In this document: one piece after another, positions 1-9,399 of the stretch
Numbering within the stretch: position 1 is the first letter of the stretch
Layout: the number at the start of each line of letters is the position of its first letter
Assembly (NCBI RefSeq): GCF_022346615.1
Contig: NZ_JAKRNS010000004.1
Span: forward strand, 1-64,000
DNA length: 64,000 nucleotides
Direction: 5' to 3'
Source of the DNA: Staphylococcus sp. ACRSN
GTDB lineage: Bacteria; Bacillota; Bacilli; Staphylococcales; Staphylococcaceae
Translations under genes and position numbers: made by a program
The notes under the pieces: generated by a model
Told to the model about the DNA's origin: nothing
The model's database searches: none
The model's input: only the letters and a program-made list of their open reading frames with translations

Positions 1-101
1 GTTTGAAATTTTTGCAAAAATTATTTTATAATAATTATATTAATAATCAGTATAACATTTCTATCTATCTATAGTACAGTAAAGTGTATACGTGCAAAAT
101 A

Positions 102-142
102 AAAAGTAGTAATCCATTTACAAAAAACGGATTACTACTTTT
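102..142 (-). terminator. Intrinsic terminator after infB
   Basis: A 14-bp perfect inverted repeat (102-115 with 129-142) around a 13-nt A-rich loop lies 64 nt past the infB stop. Read on the minus strand it is followed by TTATTTT. The stem is flanked by A/T on both sides, so it may work in both directions. Nothing else is seen in the AT-rich first 100 nt; rbfA, the usual next gene, must lie beyond the edge. Confidence 0.75.
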
Positions 143-205
143 ATATTTGTTATAAAATATTTTCTAAACATTGCACTAAAATAATTTTAAGAAACGTATG
201 GTTTA

Positions 206-2281
206 TTATCTTTTAATTTCAACCATTTCAAAGGCCTCAATAATGTCGCCTTCCTTAAGATCATTGTATTTTTCAATAGTGATACCACATTCATAACCTT
301 GTGCGACTTCTTTGGCATCATCTTTGAAACGCTTCAATGTATCTAATTCGCCTTCAAATTGGACAATACCGTCTCTAATTACACGTACACCTGCATTACG
401 CGTAATCTTACCGTCAATGACATAACTACCAGCAATTGTACCAACTTTAGATACTTTGAATGTTTGTCTAACTTCTGCTTGACCAATCACTTGTTCTTCA
501 AATTCAGGGTCTAACATACCTTTCATTGCCGATTCAATCTCTTCAATAACATTGTAAATTACACGATGTAAACGCATGTCAACGCCTTCAGTCTCCGCCG
601 CACGTTTTGCACCTGTGTCAGGTCTCACATTAAAACCAATAATGATACCATTTGAGGCATTAGCTAAGGTAACGTCAGATTCATTTATCGCACCAACTGC
701 AGTATGAATAATACGCACATTTACGCCTTCAACATCAATTTTCATTAATGATGCTGCTAAGGCTTCAACTGAACCTTGAACATCACCTTTGATAATAACA
801 TTTAAGTCTTTCATTTCACCTTGCTTCATTTGTTCAAACAAGTTATCAAGTGAAACACTTTTGCTTTCTTGTCGTTGTTGTAAAACATTAGATTCATGGC
901 GTGCTTCACCAATTCTTCTTGCTTGTTTTTCATCTTTAAATACTACGAATCTATCTCCTGCTTGAGGAACATCGTTAATACCAGTAATTTCAACGGGAGT
1001 AGATGGTCCTGCTGACTTAATACGTTGACCTAAGTCGTTGACCATTGCTCTGATTCTACCATAAGTATTTCCTACAACGATTGGATCTCCAACATTTAAT
1101 GTTCCATTCTGTACTAATAATGATGCAGCAGGTCCACGAGATTTATCTAACTCTGCTTCGATTACTGTACCTACAGCATGTTGACTAGGATTTGCTTTTA
1201 ATTCTTGTACTTCAGATGTAAGCACAATCATTTCTAATAAATCGTCTATACCATCGCCACTTAGCGCTGAAAGTGGAACAAAGATTGTGTCGCCACCCCA
1301 ATCTTCAGGTACCAATCCATATTCAGTTAACTCTTGCATAACTCGATCTGGATTTGATGTTGGTTTATCAATTTTGTTTACCGCGACAATTGTTGGAACG
1401 GCTGCTTCTTTTGCATGGTTAATTGCTTCAATTGTTTGTGGCATAACACCGTCGTCTGCTGCCACAACAAGGATTGTAATATCAGTTACTTGTGCACCAC
1501 GTGCACGCATTGTTGTAAATGCAGCATGTCCTGGAGTATCAAGGAAAGTGATTTTTTTACCATCATTGACAATTTGATATGCACCAATATGTTGTGTAAT
1601 ACCACCAGCTTCGCCAGCTGTAACTTTTGTATTTCTAATTGAATCTAGTAAAGTCGTTTTACCATGGTCAACGTGCCCCATGATTGTTACTACAGCAGGT
1701 CTTTCTACTGCATTTTCATCTTCAGTTGCATCTTCGAAATAAACTGATAAGTCCTCTTCATCAATAACGACTTCTTTTTCAGTTTCAACACCATAATCAT
1801 CTACAATTAACTCTAACGTTTCATCATCTAATGATTGATTGATATTAGCCATAATACCTAGTAAGAATAATTTTTTGATAATACCTGATGAATCGACATT
1901 TAACTTGTCAGCTAATTCGCCTACAGTAATTCCATCTTGATACGTTATTTTTGAAGGTGTTTCTTTTGGTTCTTCTTGTTGTTTAGGTTGTTTTTTGTTT
2001 TGTTTATTACCTTTATTATTTTTCTTATTGTTATTATTCTGACCATTTTTCTTGTTGTTATTACTTTTTTGTGCTGGCTTTTGATTTGATTTTTGTTGTG
2101 ATTGATTAGCATCTGCAGTTTGGTTAGGTTTAAATTTCTTATCTAATGCTTTGATTTGATCATCTTCCAAAGCTTGCATATGGTTTGAAACCTCAACGTT
2201 CATCTTTTTTAATTCATCTATTATATCTTTACTTTTTATATTTAAATCTTTTGCATATTCGTAAATTCTTTGTTTACTCAT
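206..2281 (-). CDS. infB: Translation initiation factor IF-2
   Basis: IF-2 is the GTPase that brings initiator fMet-tRNA to the 30S subunit and promotes subunit joining. The protein has 691 residues. An IF2-N domain occupies about residues 1-50, followed by a very Lys/Asn/Gln-rich linker (about 50-110), a second IF2-N segment, the G domain with G1 motif GHVDHGKTT near residue 202, then DTPGH and NKID, and the beta-barrel and C2 domains. I chose the ATG giving MSKQRIYEY because an AGGAG lies at the right distance before it; an in-frame start 8 codons upstream has no such support and would run into rplGA. It is the last gene of the rimP-nusA-rnpM-rplGA-infB operon and follows rplGA by only 4 nt. 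Identity is clear. Confidence 0.97.
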   Translation of the reverse strand: MSKQRIYEYAKDLNIKSKDIIDELKKMNVEVSNHMQALEDDQIKALDKKFKPNQTADANQSQQKSNQKPAQKSNNNKKNGQNNNNKKNNKGNKQNKKQPKQQEEPKETPSKITYQDGITVGELADKLNVDSSGIIKKLFLLGIMANINQSLDDETLELIVDDYGVETEKEVVIDEEDLSVYFEDATEDENAVERPAVVTIMGHVDHGKTTLLDSIRNTKVTAGEAGGITQHIGAYQIVNDGKKITFLDTPGHAAFTTMRARGAQVTDITILVVAADDGVMPQTIEAINHAKEAAVPTIVAVNKIDKPTSNPDRVMQELTEYGLVPEDWGGDTIFVPLSALSGDGIDDLLEMIVLTSEVQELKANPSQHAVGTVIEAELDKSRGPAASLLVQNGTLNVGDPIVVGNTYGRIRAMVNDLGQRIKSAGPSTPVEITGINDVPQAGDRFVVFKDEKQARRIGEARHESNVLQQRQESKSVSLDNLFEQMKQGEMKDLNVIIKGDVQGSVEALAASLMKIDVEGVNVRIIHTAVGAINESDVTLANASNGIIIGFNVRPDTGAKRAAETEGVDMRLHRVIYNVIEEIESAMKGMLDPEFEEQVIGQAEVRQTFKVSKVGTIAGSYVIDGKITRNAGVRVIRDGIVQFEGELDTLKRFKDDAKEVAQGYECGITIEKYNDLKEGDIIEAFEMVEIKR

Positions 2282-2285
2282 ATAG

Positions 2286-2603
2286 TCACTCCTTACTATA
2301 TTCATCTATCATTGACAATAACTTTTTAGCAAAACCTTGATCTGTAATTCCAATGTTGACTCTTTCTGATTTGCCTAATGCTTGTCCAAGTTCTTCTCGT
2401 ATACCAAATATTCGCATAGGTACTTTATAACTTTCACATTTATTCTGAATCACTTTTGATGTGTTTTCAGAAGCATCTGATGCTAAGATAACGAGTTTTA
2501 ATTTATTTTTCTTTAAGTCATTTAAAATGACTGACTCACCTGTTTTAACTTTACCAGCACGCATTGCTAAACCTAAGAAATTCACGATTTTATCTTTATT
2601 CAT
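2286..2603 (-). CDS. rplGA: L7Ae-family RNA-binding protein (YlxQ / RplGA)
   Basis: This 105-residue protein belongs to the L7Ae/L30e/S12e superfamily and matches YlxQ, encoded between ylxR and infB in many Firmicutes. The fold is visible as the early [14 protein letters not shown] segment and the later [12 protein letters not shown] strand-turn, both typical of kink-turn RNA binders. Family members bind K-turn RNA; the role of YlxQ itself is poorly defined and is probably linked to ribosomes or RNase P. Its start codon overlaps the end of rnpM by 4 nt, which implies translational coupling, and infB follows 4 nt later. The length matches the staphylococcal homologue. Identity as YlxQ is secure; function is only inferred. 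Confidence 0.88.
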   Translation of the reverse strand: MNKDKIVNFLGLAMRAGKVKTGESVILNDLKKNKLKLVILASDASENTSKVIQNKCESYKVPMRIFGIREELGQALGKSERVNIGITDQGFAKKLLSMIDEYSKE

Positions 2604-2884
2604 TTAGGAATCTCTTCGCGATAAATCAGACGTATAATTTCTTTATAAACTGGATCTAAGGTTTCAGCATCTGCCTTGAAATATTTTTCTAAAATGCCTT
2701 TTTCTTGTGCTTTTTCAACTGATTTAACATCTTTTGAAACATAGGCACCACGGCCTTGTTTTTTACCAGTTGCATCAGCAAATATTTCGCCTTCTTTGTT
2801 AATTACTACACGAATCATGTCATTTTTAGGAAACATTTCATTCGAAAGTATACATTTACGCATTGGAATTTTTTTCTTTTTCAT
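2600..2884 (-). CDS. rnpM: YlxR-family RNase P modulator RnpM
   Basis: A 94-residue YlxR (DUF448) protein. The diagnostic motifs are the N-terminal PMRKCILSNEMFPK segment and the later GRGAYVSKD turn, which build a conserved positively charged surface. Homologues bind the RNA subunit of RNase P and lower its activity, hence the name RnpM. The gene sits between nusA and rplGA as in most Firmicutes, 20 nt after nusA and overlapping rplGA by 4 nt, so it should be made together with the transcription and translation factors of this operon. Normal length, no anomalies. RNase P modulation is known from homologues and is not shown by this sequence. Confidence 0.88.
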   Translation of the reverse strand: MKKKKIPMRKCILSNEMFPKNDMIRVVINKEGEIFADATGKKQGRGAYVSKDVKSVEKAQEKGILEKYFKADAETLDPVYKEIIRLIYREEIPK

Positions 2885-2904
2885 AAAGTTATCACTCCAA
2901 TTAA

Positions 2905-4074
2905 TTATTCAGCGTCTTTTTCTGTTTCTGAATCAGTTGTTCCTTCAGGAATTTCAGAAATTGATTCTTCTACTTCAATATCTTCAGTTTCATCAGATAT
3001 TTGCAAATCATCCTCAGCTACAGGATAAACACCTGCTTCTCTTGCATCTGACTCTGATTTGATATCAATTTTCCATCCAGTTAATTTGGCCGCCAATCTT
3101 GCATTTTGTCCACGTTTACCAATTGCTAATGATAGTTGATAGTCCGGAACTACAACTACAGTTGATTGATTTTCTTCATCAACAATAACTTGCAATACTT
3201 GAGAAGGACTTAAAGCATTTTTTACGAAAACTTTAGGATCTTCATCCCATTGTACAATATCAATTTTTTCTCCGCCAAGCTCTTCTACAACCGCTTCAAC
3301 ACGAGCACCTTTAGAACCTACACATGCTCCAACAGCGTCGATATCTGGGTTATCTGAATGAACACTAATTTTAGAACGATCTCCAGCTTCACGTGCAACT
3401 GATTTAACAATTACTGTTCCATCAAAGATTTCAGGTACTTCTTGTTCAAATAATCGTTTCAATAAACCTGGATGACTTCTCGAAACATAGATTTGAGGAC
3501 CTTTTGTTGTTTGTTCAACTTTATTGACATAAACGCGAATTCTTTCATTCGGAATATAACTTTCATTCGGACTTCTTTCAGCCTCAGATAAAACTGCTTC
3601 TGTTCTTCCTAAATTCACATAAACATAACGATGATCTACTCTATCAATCAATCCTGTAACGATATCATCTTCTTTATCGATAAATTCATCATATAGAATT
3701 TCACGTTCAGCATCACGTAAACGTTGCATTACAGCTTGCTTTGCTGCTTGAGCACCAACACGACCAAAGTCACTTGGTGTAACATCTTCTTCATAGATAT
3801 CTCCAATTTCATAGGCCGGGTTTTTAACTAGCGCTGTACTTAAATCAATTTCGTCTCTATCATCAAAGACTTCCTCAACTACATCTTTACGCGCAATAAC
3901 TTTAAAAGTACCTTGATCCATATTTAACTCAACACGAACACTTCTTGCACTATCATAGTTCTTTTTATAAGCAGTTATTAATGCTGCTTCAATTGCATCG
4001 ACTAATACTTCTCTAGGGATCTTTTTCTCTTTTTCTAAATATTCAGTAGCTAATAATAGTTCATTACTTGACAC
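2905..4074 (-). CDS. nusA: Transcription termination/antitermination factor NusA
   Basis: NusA binds RNA polymerase and nascent RNA and modulates pausing, intrinsic termination and antitermination. The 389-residue protein has the N-terminal polymerase-binding domain (about 1-130), an S1 domain (about 135-200), and KH1 and KH2 domains containing GACVGSKGARVEAV and AIGKRGQNARLAAKL. After these comes a short acidic tail rich in Glu and Asp; as in other Firmicutes there are no C-terminal AR repeats. It follows rimP by 20 nt and precedes rnpM. In Bacillus NusA represses its own operon by stimulating termination in the leader, and a candidate hairpin is present here upstream of rimP. Identity is clear. 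Confidence 0.97.
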   Translation of the reverse strand: MSSNELLLATEYLEKEKKIPREVLVDAIEAALITAYKKNYDSARSVRVELNMDQGTFKVIARKDVVEEVFDDRDEIDLSTALVKNPAYEIGDIYEEDVTPSDFGRVGAQAAKQAVMQRLRDAEREILYDEFIDKEDDIVTGLIDRVDHRYVYVNLGRTEAVLSEAERSPNESYIPNERIRVYVNKVEQTTKGPQIYVSRSHPGLLKRLFEQEVPEIFDGTVIVKSVAREAGDRSKISVHSDNPDIDAVGACVGSKGARVEAVVEELGGEKIDIVQWDEDPKVFVKNALSPSQVLQVIVDEENQSTVVVVPDYQLSLAIGKRGQNARLAAKLTGWKIDIKSESDAREAGVYPVAEDDLQISDETEDIEVEESISEIPEGTTDSETEKDAE

Positions 4075-4094
4075 GATTTATCCTCCTAATCACG

Positions 4095-4562
4095 TTAAAT
4101 CATTACAGCATGACGAGCTTTAGCGATTTTACTTCTTGGAATTTTGACTTGCTTCTTTTTAGCTTTTTCTTTAACTTCTAGTACTATCGTTTCTTCATCG
4201 ACTGATTGTAATATACCCAACCACTCTTTCTCACCTTCAATTGGTGCATAGAGAGAAACAAATACTGGTTTTGAAATTGCGTTTTGATAATCTTTTTCTT
4301 TTTTAATTGGTCTTTCAGCACCTGGTGATGCTACATCAAGATAATACATTTCTTGGATTGGATCTTCTTTGTCCATAACTTCACTTATTTTTTCAGAAGC
4401 TAATGCACAATCATTTAAATCCACACCACCATCTTTATCGATAGAAACTCTTAAGAAATGGTCTTTTCCTTCTTTGGTAAACTCAACTTCAACTAATTCA
4501 AAATTTAAGTCGTCAAGCACTGGTTGAATAATTGCTTCAACTTGCTCAGTTATTTTACTCAT
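4095..4562 (-). CDS. rimP: Ribosome maturation factor RimP
   Basis: RimP assists assembly of the 30S subunit. The 155-residue protein has the typical N-terminal domain with the conserved DVASPGAERPIKK stretch and the C-terminal SH3-like barrel ending in KIAKARHAVMI. The start giving MSKITEQVEA is preceded by a strong AAAGGAGG; a longer reading begins 16 codons upstream inside the leader hairpin and is rejected. It is the first gene of the operon with nusA, rnpM, rplGA and infB. Its leader carries a GC-rich hairpin discussed separately. Length is normal for the family. Confidence 0.93.
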   Translation of the reverse strand: MSKITEQVEAIIQPVLDDLNFELVEVEFTKEGKDHFLRVSIDKDGGVDLNDCALASEKISEVMDKEDPIQEMYYLDVASPGAERPIKKEKDYQNAISKPVFVSLYAPIEGEKEWLGILQSVDEETIVLEVKEKAKKKQVKIPRSKIAKARHAVMI

Positions 4563-4590
4563 GCTGACCTCCTTTTTTGGCAAATAGAAA

Positions 4591-4613
4591 AGAGCGGGTA
4601 TTATGCCCACTCT
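4591..4613 (-). promoter_or_regulatory. Leader hairpin of the rimP-nusA operon (candidate NusA-dependent attenuator)
   Basis: Between promoter and rimP start, the minus strand forms an 8-bp stem, 4613-4606 with 4598-4591 (AGAGTGGG with CCCGCTCT, one T-G pair), around a 7-nt loop and followed by TTTTCTA. It is a weak intrinsic terminator with a short U-tract. Weak terminators of this kind upstream of ylxS(rimP)-nusA in Bacillus are used by NusA for autoregulation. The structure is seen directly; NusA dependence is inferred. Confidence 0.6.
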
Positions 4614-4645
4614 TTCTGCCTGAGTCTAATTTTTTAAGCACCATT

Positions 4646-4674
4646 ATTATATCATATGTTTTTCATGTAGACAA
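4646..4674 (-). promoter_or_regulatory. SigA-type promoter of the rimP-nusA-infB operon
   Basis: Minus strand: TTGTCT at 4674-4669, a 17-nt spacer, and a perfect TATAAT at 4651-4646. A transcript starting near 4639 would have a leader of about 75 nt containing the hairpin at 4591-4613. Confidence 0.7.
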
Positions 4675-4770
4675 ATAACTACATATTTCTAAGCCCATGA
4701 TGACAATATAATTAGGGTAAAATTAGACTACGCTATATTTAATTTGAAATTAAAGTTAAATATTTTAATA

Positions 4771-7700
4771 TTACATGTCAAATATTGAGAGTTGCGCTTT
4801 ATCAGGTAAGTTTGGCAATGAACCTAACTCATCTAGATAATCTATAACTTTTTGTGATAGTCCTGCTTTTTTATTTAAATCTTCTTTAGATAAAAATGGA
4901 CCTTCTTCTCTTGCTTCGACAATTCTTTGTGCTACGTTTTCACCAAGACCTGGTACTGAAATAAATGGAGGAATTAATGTATCACCTTCAATTATAAATT
5001 CAAATGCCTTACTTTTTTCAAGGCTTATTGGCTGCATTCTATAGCCTCTTTGTGCCATTTCATTCATAATTTCTAATACTGTCAACGTATCTTTTTCTTT
5101 TTTTGCTAAATCCATATATCGACTATACATTTCTTTAACAGTATTACGTATGCTTTCTTTATCTTTAATCATTGAAATTAAATCAAAGTCAGACGCTCTT
5201 ACAGTAAAATAACTCGCATAATAATAAAGTGGGTAATGTACTTTAAAATAAGCAATTCTCACAGCCATCAGTACATATGCTGCAGCATGGGCTTTAGGGA
5301 ACATGTATTTAATTTTTCTACAAGAATCTAAATACCAATCTGGTACCTCATTATCGACCATTGCTTCTACCATATCATCTGTTAAACCCTTACCTTTACG
5401 AACAAATTCCATTGTTTTAAAGGCTAAAGAAGGCTCTAATCCGTTATACATCAAATAAACCATGATATCATCACGACAACAGATTACACTCGATAAATCA
5501 CATGTACCAGAGCGGATTAAGTCTTGTGCATTACCTAACCAAACATCAGTACCATGTGATAATCCTGAAATTCTAACTAATTCTGAAAATGATGTTGGTT
5601 TTGTATCTTCTAACATTTGTCTAACAAAACCTGTACCAAATTCCGGAACACCAAATGTACCAGTTTTACATAAAATTTCATCAGCAGATACACCAAGTGG
5701 ATCCGGTGAACTAAATATCCCCATCGTTTCTTTATCATCTACAGGAATTGTCTTAGGATCTATACCAGATAAATCTTGTAACATTCTAATCATTGTTGGA
5801 TCATCGTGCCCTAGTATATCGAGTTTTAAAACATTGTCATGGATGGAATGGAAATCAAAATGCGTCGTCATCCATGAAGATGACTGATCATCCGCTGGGA
5901 ATTGCACTGGAGTAAAATCATAAATATCCATATAATCAGGCACAACAATAATACCACCTGGATGTTGACCAGTAGTACGTTTGACACCAGTACATCCTTT
6001 AACTAAACGGTCGACTTCTGCACCTCTTTTATGAATACCTTGATCATTTAAATAACCTTTAACAAAACCAAATGCTGTCTTCTCAGCTACCGTACCTATC
6101 GTACCAGCTCGGAATACTTTATCCTCACCAAATAGTTCTTTAGTATAATTATGTGCTTCTGGTTGATATTCACCACTGAAGTTCAAGTCAATATCAGGTA
6201 CTTTATCTCCTTTAAATCCTAAGAACGTTTCAAATGGAATATCTTGGCCTTCTTTAATTAAATCGCAATCGCAATGTGAACATTTTTTATCTGGTAAATC
6301 AAAACCAGAACCGACTGAACCATCATTAAAGAACTCACTTTCCTTACATTTTGGACAAATGTAGTGTGGTGGTAATGGATTAACCTCTGTTATTTCCGTC
6401 ATCGTTGCTACGAAACTAGATCCAACTGAACCACGCGATCCTACTAAGTACCCATCATCAAGTGACTTTTTAACTAGTCTTTGTGAAATCAAATAGATAA
6501 CTGAAAAACCATTACCGATAATACTCGCCAATTCTTTTTCCAATCTATCAATAACGATTTGTGGTAAATCATCACCATATAATTTTTTAGCATTTGAATA
6601 ACTTAATTCTCTAATTTCTTCATTTGCACCGTCCATACGTGGTGTATACAACTCATCTTTAATAGGTACAACGCGTTCAATTCGGTCTGCTAATTCATTA
6701 GTATTTTTCACAACAATTTCATAAGCAGTTTCTTCACCTAAAAAGTGTAATTCAGATAACATTTCATCTGTAGTTCTAAAATGTGCTTCTGGTAAAGTAG
6801 AGCGATTTAATGGATTACCTGGTTGTGAAGCAATTAAAATCTTACGCGCTATACTATCATGTTCAAATAGATAATGTGCATTTCCCGTTGCGATGACAGG
6901 TATTTGATTTGCTTCACCTGCTTTTAGTAAACGATCATAAATTTCATGTAACGTTTCATTATCTCTTACTAATTCTCTATCAATTAAATCTTGATATAGT
7001 GCTGGTGGTTGAACTTCTATATAGTCATAGTACTTCGCTATTCTTTCTACTTGTGATTGATCTTTTTGCATAACAGCAGTAAATACTTCACCTTCATCAC
7101 ATGCTGATCCAACAAGTAGCCCTTCACGATATTCATCTAATAATGATCGTGGTATTCTTGGCGTTCTATAATAATAGTGAACGAGAGATTCACTTACGAT
7201 TTTAAATAGGTTTTTCAACCCTTGCTGATTTTGAACAATTAAAGTGACATGATTTGGTCGAGCTCTTTTATAAGCATCTTCATTAGAAAGAGATTGATTA
7301 ATATCTTTATGATTTTGTACACCTAATTCTTCTAATTGCTTCAACATTTTTATAAAAATATATGCAGTAGCTTCAGTATCGTAAATTGCTCTATGGTGTT
7401 GTGTTAACTCTACACCATATTTTTTAGCTAAGAAATTTAATCCATGCTTTCCATATTCAGTGTTAATTGTACGTGAAAGTTCTAGCGTATCGATTACACC
7501 GTTAGTGGATTCGCCTAAGCCAACATGCTCATATCCTGTATCAATAAAGCCCATATCAAATGATGCATTATGTGCAACAAATATTGAATCTCCAACCCAT
7601 TCTTTAAATTCTGTTAAAACTTCTTCAATTTCAGGTGCATCCACTAGCATGTCATCTGTAATATGAGTCAAATTAATAATGGTTTCAGACAATCGTTCAT

Positions 7701-9087
7701 GCGGATTACTAAAACGTTCAAATTTATCAATAATTTCGCCATCTTTAACCTTCACTGCTGCAAGTTCAATTATCTTATCATATTGATTAGAAAGACCTGT
7801 CGTTTCCACGTCAAATACTACATATGTTGCTGTTTTAAGATTACAATCAAAAGGTTTATAAGCAATAGGTACACCATCGTCAACTAACATACCTTCCATG
7901 CCATATATCATTTTTATTCCATTTTTTTCTGCAGCACTATGAGCGTCTGGAAATGCTTGTACTACATTATGATCTGTAACTGCAATCGCTTTATGACCCC
8001 ATTTGGCAGCTTGATCTACATATGCGGAAATATTTGGGATACCATCCATTTGACTCATCGATGTATGTAAATGAAATTCAACTCTTTTTTCTTCAGCTTT
8101 ATCTTGTTTTGGATTTTTTTTAATTTCTTCAATATCCGACATCATCATTACAAGATCCCGTACGAATGTATCCTCTTCTATTCTACCTTGGGCACGAACC
8201 CATTTCCCAACACTTAGCGCTTTAAAATGATCTAAATCATCTTTATTTTTTCTAGTAAACATTTTTAATACTAGTGAATCCGTATAGTCTGTTACTTTCA
8301 ACTCGACAATATGTCGACCGCTTTTTAATTCTTTTAAATTGATATCAAAAATAACACCTTCTATAGCTACTTTGAATTCTTCTTCGATAATAGATTCGAT
8401 TGAACGTACATTTTCGATTTGAATTGGCTTACCAATTTGACACTTATTAACCGAACTTTCATTGTTGTCTTGCTGTTTTGCTTTTTCAGCTTTCATTTTT
8501 TCTAATTTTTCTGTTGCTTCTCTAGCACTTTTCTCATCTTCTTGTTGTATATGTGCTTCTAATGAGGCTAATTCATCTTCTGTTCCAATACTGTCTGTTT
8601 CAAATATAATACCGCTAATATCAAATCCACACTGTTGATAAGCTTTTATTAGACTACCATTACATGCCTTATCAAAATGATTTCTTTCAACATCGTTTTG
8701 GCACATTACTTTCAACACATCACCAGACATAATTAAACGCTTTTGCTTAAGTTGTCCTTTCACTTTAGGTGATAATTTAGTTTGATCTATACAATAACTA
8801 AAATATTTAATAGCAAATTCATCTTGATTTGCTTTATTGAGAATAGTGAAGTTACAGCTCACATTCGCAATAGATTTAAACTCCTCTTGAATTGCATTTA
8901 TAAATAGTAAATAATTTTCTATTGATAAAAAGTACGGAAATGAAATTTGAAATATCCATGAACGATCTACCGTAGAAACATCTACACGATTTAATTCACT
9001 TTGTTCAAGAAATTCTGAATCCAACTGATTCGCAATTTTAATTTGATCAGCTAAGATTTTAAATTTTTCCTGATTTGTCATAGCCAT
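4771..9087 (-). CDS. polC: DNA polymerase III alpha subunit, PolC type
   Basis: PolC is the main replicative DNA polymerase of low-GC Gram-positive bacteria. The 1438-residue protein has an N-terminal domain, an OB fold (about 240-320), a PHP domain starting with HLHT at about 339, an inserted DnaQ-like 3'-5' proofreading exonuclease starting at FDVETTG (about 425) with HNASFD and the late HRAIYDTEATA motif, a zinc finger (CPKC...CSHCDC), and the palm with DIDLNFSGEY. I chose the start MAMTNQEKF because AAGGTGG lies 8 nt before it; this gives the same length as S. aureus PolC. The open frame extends 22 codons further without an RBS. It has its own promoter after the proS terminator and is probably transcribed alone. 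Confidence 0.97.
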   Translation of the reverse strand: MAMTNQEKFKILADQIKIANQLDSEFLEQSELNRVDVSTVDRSWIFQISFPYFLSIENYLLFINAIQEEFKSIANVSCNFTILNKANQDEFAIKYFSYCIDQTKLSPKVKGQLKQKRLIMSGDVLKVMCQNDVERNHFDKACNGSLIKAYQQCGFDISGIIFETDSIGTEDELASLEAHIQQEDEKSAREATEKLEKMKAEKAKQQDNNESSVNKCQIGKPIQIENVRSIESIIEEEFKVAIEGVIFDINLKELKSGRHIVELKVTDYTDSLVLKMFTRKNKDDLDHFKALSVGKWVRAQGRIEEDTFVRDLVMMMSDIEEIKKNPKQDKAEEKRVEFHLHTSMSQMDGIPNISAYVDQAAKWGHKAIAVTDHNVVQAFPDAHSAAEKNGIKMIYGMEGMLVDDGVPIAYKPFDCNLKTATYVVFDVETTGLSNQYDKIIELAAVKVKDGEIIDKFERFSNPHERLSETIINLTHITDDMLVDAPEIEEVLTEFKEWVGDSIFVAHNASFDMGFIDTGYEHVGLGESTNGVIDTLELSRTINTEYGKHGLNFLAKKYGVELTQHHRAIYDTEATAYIFIKMLKQLEELGVQNHKDINQSLSNEDAYKRARPNHVTLIVQNQQGLKNLFKIVSESLVHYYYRTPRIPRSLLDEYREGLLVGSACDEGEVFTAVMQKDQSQVERIAKYYDYIEVQPPALYQDLIDRELVRDNETLHEIYDRLLKAGEANQIPVIATGNAHYLFEHDSIARKILIASQPGNPLNRSTLPEAHFRTTDEMLSELHFLGEETAYEIVVKNTNELADRIERVVPIKDELYTPRMDGANEEIRELSYSNAKKLYGDDLPQIVIDRLEKELASIIGNGFSVIYLISQRLVKKSLDDGYLVGSRGSVGSSFVATMTEITEVNPLPPHYICPKCKESEFFNDGSVGSGFDLPDKKCSHCDCDLIKEGQDIPFETFLGFKGDKVPDIDLNFSGEYQPEAHNYTKELFGEDKVFRAGTIGTVAEKTAFGFVKGYLNDQGIHKRGAEVDRLVKGCTGVKRTTGQHPGGIIVVPDYMDIYDFTPVQFPADDQSSSWMTTHFDFHSIHDNVLKLDILGHDDPTMIRMLQDLSGIDPKTIPVDDKETMGIFSSPDPLGVSADEILCKTGTFGVPEFGTGFVRQMLEDTKPTSFSELVRISGLSHGTDVWLGNAQDLIRSGTCDLSSVICCRDDIMVYLMYNGLEPSLAFKTMEFVRKGKGLTDDMVEAMVDNEVPDWYLDSCRKIKYMFPKAHAAAYVLMAVRIAYFKVHYPLYYYASYFTVRASDFDLISMIKDKESIRNTVKEMYSRYMDLAKKEKDTLTVLEIMNEMAQRGYRMQPISLEKSKAFEFIIEGDTLIPPFISVPGLGENVAQRIVEAREEGPFLSKEDLNKKAGLSQKVIDYLDELGSLPNLPDKAQLSIFDM

Positions 9088-9160
9088 GACGATTACCACC
9101 TTACTTTTCATTACACTGTTTTTTATCATATGACGGTGTATATTTTTTATCATTCTCTAT

Positions 9161-9166
9161 ATTATA
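9161..9166 (-). promoter_or_regulatory. Probable -10 box of the polC promoter
   Basis: A perfect TATAAT on the minus strand lies 74 nt upstream of the polC start, with a poor -35 (TTAGAA-like) about 17 nt before it. Together with the proS terminator at 9301-9332 this accounts for the 312 nt between polC and proS; nothing else is seen there. Confidence 0.45.
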
Positions 9167-9300
9167 ACGCATTTACTATTAATTCTAATATATAAATGCA
9201 TTACTTTTTAATATTCCAATAATTCTCACATTAATATTAAACAACCTTATTTTGCAACAAATCACCGGCATGTATTGCTATTTAATATCAAAGAAAAACA

Positions 9301-9332
9301 AAGGAATATCATTCGCTATGATGATATTCCTT
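9301..9332 (-). terminator. Intrinsic terminator after proS
   Basis: A perfect 12-bp stem (9301-9312 with 9321-9332) with an 8-nt loop, followed on the minus strand by TGTTTTTCTTTG. It separates the proS unit from polC. Confidence 0.75.
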
Positions 9333-9399
9333 CGTGTTATTTTATGATGAATATTTAAACTTTATCACTATAATTATTCATTCGAATATTCATTACGGA

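Noticed and set aside
5462-5887. 141-residue plus-strand open frame inside polC
   Set aside because: Antisense shadow of a strongly conserved part of polC, without a recognisable RBS or family.
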